Shown: one piece after another, positions 31,495-33,605 of the stretch
Numbering within the stretch: the first letter of the stretch is position 1
Layout: each line of letters begins with the position of its first letter
Assembly: GCF_002980525.1 (NCBI RefSeq)
Contig: NZ_PVBQ01000024.1
Coordinates: 1 to 33,605, forward strand
Reading direction: 5' to 3'
From: Sphingobacterium haloxyli
GTDB taxonomy: Bacteria > Bacteroidota > Bacteroidia > Sphingobacteriales > Sphingobacteriaceae
Length of the DNA: 33,605 nt
Translations under genes and position numbers: made by a program
Notes under the pieces: model-generated
What the model saw: the letters and a program-made list of their open reading frames with translations, nothing else
Database searches by the model: none
Told to the model about the DNA's origin: nothing

Positions 31495-31539
31495 ATGACA
31501 ACTGATTCCCACACTGAAAATCAAGCGATGATACAGTAA
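31495..31539 (+). CDS. Possible leader peptide frame (14 residues)
   Basis: MTTDSHTENQAMIQ then stop, starting 15 bases after an AAAGGA stretch (31476-31481). It lies early in the presumed leader of the HTH-like gene. Such a short frame can occur by chance; it is listed only because the leader is long and otherwise empty. Confidence 0.15.
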   Translation: MTTDSHTENQAMIQ

Positions 31540-31678
31540 GGATCAAGTAAGGATGTAGTACCTTTTTATTACTTAGGGAAATTGTACCGCATCGTTACTG
31601 GTGGGTAAATAAAACGTTATCGCGTTGCCGTATGGTAGGAAGAGGTTGTCTATTCATTTAACCATTAGTATAACTGCT

Positions 31679-31879
31679 ATGACTAACGAACGAGTTTGTA
31701 TTTATGCAAAAGACATCAGCACACTTTTAGGGAAAAGTTACAAACAGGCTGTCCGTCTCCTACGAACGATGAAGGACGCCTATGGCAAAGACGCCAAACA
31801 GTATATCACCCTCGAAGAATTCTCCAAATATACTGGGATCAATATCGAGACCGTCAGAAAACACTGCAGCAGGCGGTAG
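31679..31879 (+). CDS. Small helix-turn-helix-like protein
   Basis: 66 residues from the ATG at 31679 (the frame can be extended upstream to 31625 but those residues look non-coding). MTNERVCIYAKDISTLLGKS, then YKQAVRLLRTMKDAYGKD and ITLEEFSKYTGINIETVRKH. This resembles a small Bacteroidota family with a winged or tri-helical DNA-binding plan (KDIS..LGKSY..A.RLL...K..GK, EEF..YTGI). It may bind the GTCCC repeats near its own promoter and control the DUF5675 cassette; that is inference from position. A hairpin follows its stop. Confidence 0.75.
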   Translation: MTNERVCIYAKDISTLLGKSYKQAVRLLRTMKDAYGKDAKQYITLEEFSKYTGINIETVRKHCSRR

Positions 31880-31903
31880 CTCACTTTTATTCACTGCAAT
31901 ACG

Positions 31904-31927
31904 AGAGGTGGCTCCCAGGCCGCCTCT
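31904..31927. terminator. Hairpin between convergent genes
   Basis: A nine-pair stem (31904-31912 with 31919-31927, one G-U pair), six-base loop, between the HTH-like stop (31879) and the LytTR stop (31930). There is no T-run on either side, so efficient intrinsic termination is uncertain. The location between convergent genes supports a bidirectional stop. Confidence 0.4.
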
Positions 31928-31929
31928 AT

Positions 31930-32862
31930 CTATTCAAATGTAGGGGTATAACGCCCTTCGTACCAATCCAAGAATTCTTTTGCGCGGCTTTTGTTCAGCT
32001 GCAAAAAACTAAAGGGACCCTTTAGATGAATAACAAGCGTGCGTTTTTCGCCATTCTCAACACGGTCAATGAGATCGTACCGTACAATCCAGGAACCCGT
32101 CGTAAAAAATAGCAGATCATCGGATAACCATTCTTTCGCCTGACTAAGTGCCCTGAACTCAAAATTATAATCGTTGCCTTCCACGTCGTATCCTTTCACC
32201 CGCCCCCTTACAATATCAAACAACGGGAAGTCCTGCAGCGCCATATCGTATTCCCGTTTGTTTCGATAGGCCTTCACTATTTTTGCTGTTGTCAATCGTT
32301 TCCTCTGTATTTCCTTTTCAGTCGCCACTATATCGCCGGTAGACAAATTTATGCGATGCCCCGTGCGCTGTATGTTCATTTTTATATTCTTGCTGATCTG
32401 CAGCGCTCTCGACAATACATTAATACCCTCGACGGCAAGCAAACAGCACTCTAAACCCAACACAACGAGTAAAGCTCCTATCACAATCGGCAATACCACC
32501 TTCATGTAGTTGGCCAAAGAAAAGGCTACGTCATGAAATGTGTAATACAACGCTCCAAAAAGAATGGACAAAAGTACTGGCACCAGCAGGCCTTTCAACA
32601 AAAACATTGCCCAAAGTTTCTTATCCGTCCGGAATTGGGAAATGCGCGAACGGCCGTGACGTAACATCAAGTTAGTTATCCAAAAGAGAAAAAGCAATGC
32701 TACAGCATTTATAATAAATTGTGTTGCAAAACCTTCTTCGGCCATGATCTCAAAAAATCCTTCCGGCTCTCCATACCAAAGCAAAATATGCGTTGCCAGT
32801 AAGGCCAAAAAGACCCTGACTACATTCAATATTTTTTTTCTGTTTCTGTATAATAATTGCAT
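31930..32862 (-). CDS. Membrane protein with C-terminal LytTR DNA-binding domain
   Basis: 310 residues. Four membrane helices (about 13-30, 47-66, 86-107, 121-145; for example LLVPVLLSILFGALYYTF), a linker, and a LytTR-type domain at about 216-302: YNFEFRALSQAKEWLSDDLL, FFTTGSWIVRYDLIDRVENG, LVIHLKGPFSFLQLNKSRAK then EFLDWYEG. LytTR domains bind paired direct repeats. This is a one-component membrane-anchored regulator, a type frequent in Bacteroidota. It is divergent from the gene at 33026, and a pair of direct repeats lies 31-64 bases before its start, so it probably regulates itself and that gene. Confidence 0.85.
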   Translation of the reverse strand: MQLLYRNRKKILNVVRVFLALLATHILLWYGEPEGFFEIMAEEGFATQFIINAVALLFLFWITNLMLRHGRSRISQFRTDKKLWAMFLLKGLLVPVLLSILFGALYYTFHDVAFSLANYMKVVLPIVIGALLVVLGLECCLLAVEGINVLSRALQISKNIKMNIQRTGHRINLSTGDIVATEKEIQRKRLTTAKIVKAYRNKREYDMALQDFPLFDIVRGRVKGYDVEGNDYNFEFRALSQAKEWLSDDLLFFTTGSWIVRYDLIDRVENGEKRTLVIHLKGPFSFLQLNKSRAKEFLDWYEGRYTPTFE

Positions 32863-32892
32863 TCCATACGGTTTTTTCGCTTAGCCGATTGT

Positions 32893-32926
32893 CCAAAATA
32901 TCGTCACAGCGACCAAAATTCGTCAC
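32893..32926. promoter_or_regulatory. Paired direct repeats, candidate LytTR operator
   Basis: CCAAAATATCGTCAC (32893-32907) and CCAAAATTCGTCAC (32913-32926) start 20 bases apart, two helical turns. LytTR regulators characteristically bind two direct repeats about two turns apart. The pair lies 31 bases upstream of the LytTR gene and about 100 bases upstream of the divergent gene. Confidence 0.5.
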
Positions 32927-33025
32927 TTGGTGTTCACTAATTTATAAAAAAATATATGAATTTATAGTTTCGGAATTCCTTTGGAGTTATAAATAGGATT
33001 TTTTAAACAATCAAAAACAAAACAC

Positions 33026-33400
33026 ATGAAAACACAAAAGTATCCTTTTACGCCTGCAGGCGTTGACGAGAAAGTGAACGACCTGTATGCACAATCATCT
33101 TCCACGATTGAGGCAGAAGCGGTGGCCGTATCCAGCAATTTCTTTGGCTGGACGTCGGACAATTTTGACCTAACGAGTGACCAAATTAATTATATGGAAT
33201 CGCTCGGGCCAGCTTTTGCTACCGAAAACGGAGACGACCTCGCGTTTGCCTTCCGGAACCGATTAGGAGTGACCATGACAAAGGGAGATGTAAGTATCCG
33301 GACATCAAAATTTATCCGTAAAGAGAAAAAAGTCTCGACCGTTTCGGAACCTACACAGGAAGAGGTAATTTCTGGCGAGATCAGCTATTTCGTATCGTAA
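33026..33400 (+). CDS. Small soluble protein, function unknown
   Basis: 124 residues, no signal peptide: MKTQKYPFTPAGVDEKVNDL, SSSTIEAEAVAVSSNFFGWT, FDLTSDQINYMESLGPAFAT, then NRLGVTMTKGDVSIRTSKFI and an acidic, Thr/Ser-rich C-terminus ending EISYFVS. I do not recognise the family. It is preceded by AT-rich DNA typical of a strong promoter region, divergent from the LytTR regulator, and followed after 80 bases by an intrinsic terminator. It may be the main target of that regulator. A peptide precursor or small cytosolic effector are possible readings, without direct support. Confidence 0.7.
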   Translation: MKTQKYPFTPAGVDEKVNDLYAQSSSTIEAEAVAVSSNFFGWTSDNFDLTSDQINYMESLGPAFATENGDDLAFAFRNRLGVTMTKGDVSIRTSKFIRKEKKVSTVSEPTQEEVISGEISYFVS

Positions 33401-33406
33401 TGGGTA

Positions 33407-33490
33407 ATGGAAAGGAGTCTGCTTGCTAAACAGGCGTTGATAACCGAGATTCAGAAGCATGTCTTTCTTACGTTGGAAGAAGGCGTCTAA
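33407..33490 (+). CDS. Possible 27-residue peptide ending inside the terminator
   Basis: MERSLLAKQALITEIQKHVF then LTLEEGV. The ATG follows the upstream stop by 6 bases, with a GTAATGG context and no clear ribosome site. The frame reaches its stop inside the loop of the terminator hairpin, so the hairpin's left arm is also coding. It reads as an amphipathic helix. Too short for confidence; it may be part of a coupled small-peptide gene or chance. Confidence 0.3.
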   Translation: MERSLLAKQALITEIQKHVFLTLEEGV

Positions 33491-33513
33491 AAAGGGCGCC
33501 TTCTTTTGTTTTA
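33477..33513 (+). terminator. Intrinsic terminator after the 124-residue gene
   Basis: Nine-pair stem AAGAAGGCG / CGCCTTCTT (33477-33485 and 33497-33505) with an 11-base loop, followed by TTGTTTT. It ends the transcript of the gene at 33026. The last ~90 bases of the window hold nothing else I can identify. Confidence 0.85.
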
Positions 33514-33605
33514 TTATGGGCTTATGGTCTGTAAGGGTTTTAGGAGATTAGCCTAGGCCGCCAGCGGTTGATATAGATAATTTATCCATGACTGGTCATA
33601 AATAA

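Noticed and set aside
32962..33162. 66-codon minus-strand frame opposite the 124-residue gene
   Set aside because: Overlaps the start of the better-supported plus-strand gene and crosses its AT-rich promoter region.

Overview
The window comes from a Bacteroidota genome, most likely order Sphingobacteriales. The evidence is the two-gene secreted RHS/YD-repeat loci, the many short secreted fibre-like proteins with a GNVGIGT-x-x-P motif, a DUF5675 protein, a LytTR membrane regulator, and conserved -7 elements of the Bacteroidota form TAnnTTTG. No rRNA, tRNA, CRISPR array or insertion sequence is visible. Almost everything up to about 31.3 kb is on the minus strand, so transcription runs from high to low coordinates.

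In transcription order: (i) 31.3-29.8 kb is a four-gene phage-like cassette (conserved Bacteroidota protein, DUF5675 protein, two small membrane proteins) closed by an intrinsic terminator. (ii) 29.3-22.0 kb is an RHS pair: a 1119-residue protein with a SpvB/TcdB-like start, a second RHS protein with an AT-rich variable C-terminus, and an AT-rich two-helix membrane protein that could be its immunity factor. A broken coding remnant at 21.7-21.9 kb may be an older displaced RHS tip. (iii) 21.5-14.5 kb holds seven paralogous secreted fibre-like proteins, a small membrane protein and an outer-membrane beta-barrel candidate. (iv) 14.4-8.35 kb is a compact type II secretion / type IV pilus-like cluster: pseudopilin, minimal prepilin peptidase, GspE ATPase, GspD secretin, GspL-like and GspM-like proteins. 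(v) 8.3-3.7 kb holds six more fibre paralogs. (vi) 3.6 kb to the left edge is a second RHS pair, cut by the window edge. On the far right, 31.7-33.6 kb has a small HTH-like gene, a LytTR regulator and a small conserved-looking protein gene divergent from it.

The most interesting unit is (iii)-(v). Thirteen fibre paralogs share a signal peptide, a variable head (several resemble phage/pyocin tail-fibre knobs), a GIGT hinge, a conserved PDYVF...HLPEIP...LGEMN tail and a C-terminal coiled coil. They sandwich a complete-looking but reduced T2SS core. Gaps from the gene at 17484 down to 3697 are all under 60 bases, so one transcript from a conserved promoter near 17.53 kb could carry fibres, machine and more fibres. 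I infer a dedicated secretion system exporting a diversifying set of adhesive or receptor-binding fibres next to RHS toxins. No GspF platform protein, GspC or minor pseudopilin is present, so the machine must use parts from elsewhere or work differently. Mosaic identity between paralogs points to cassette exchange.
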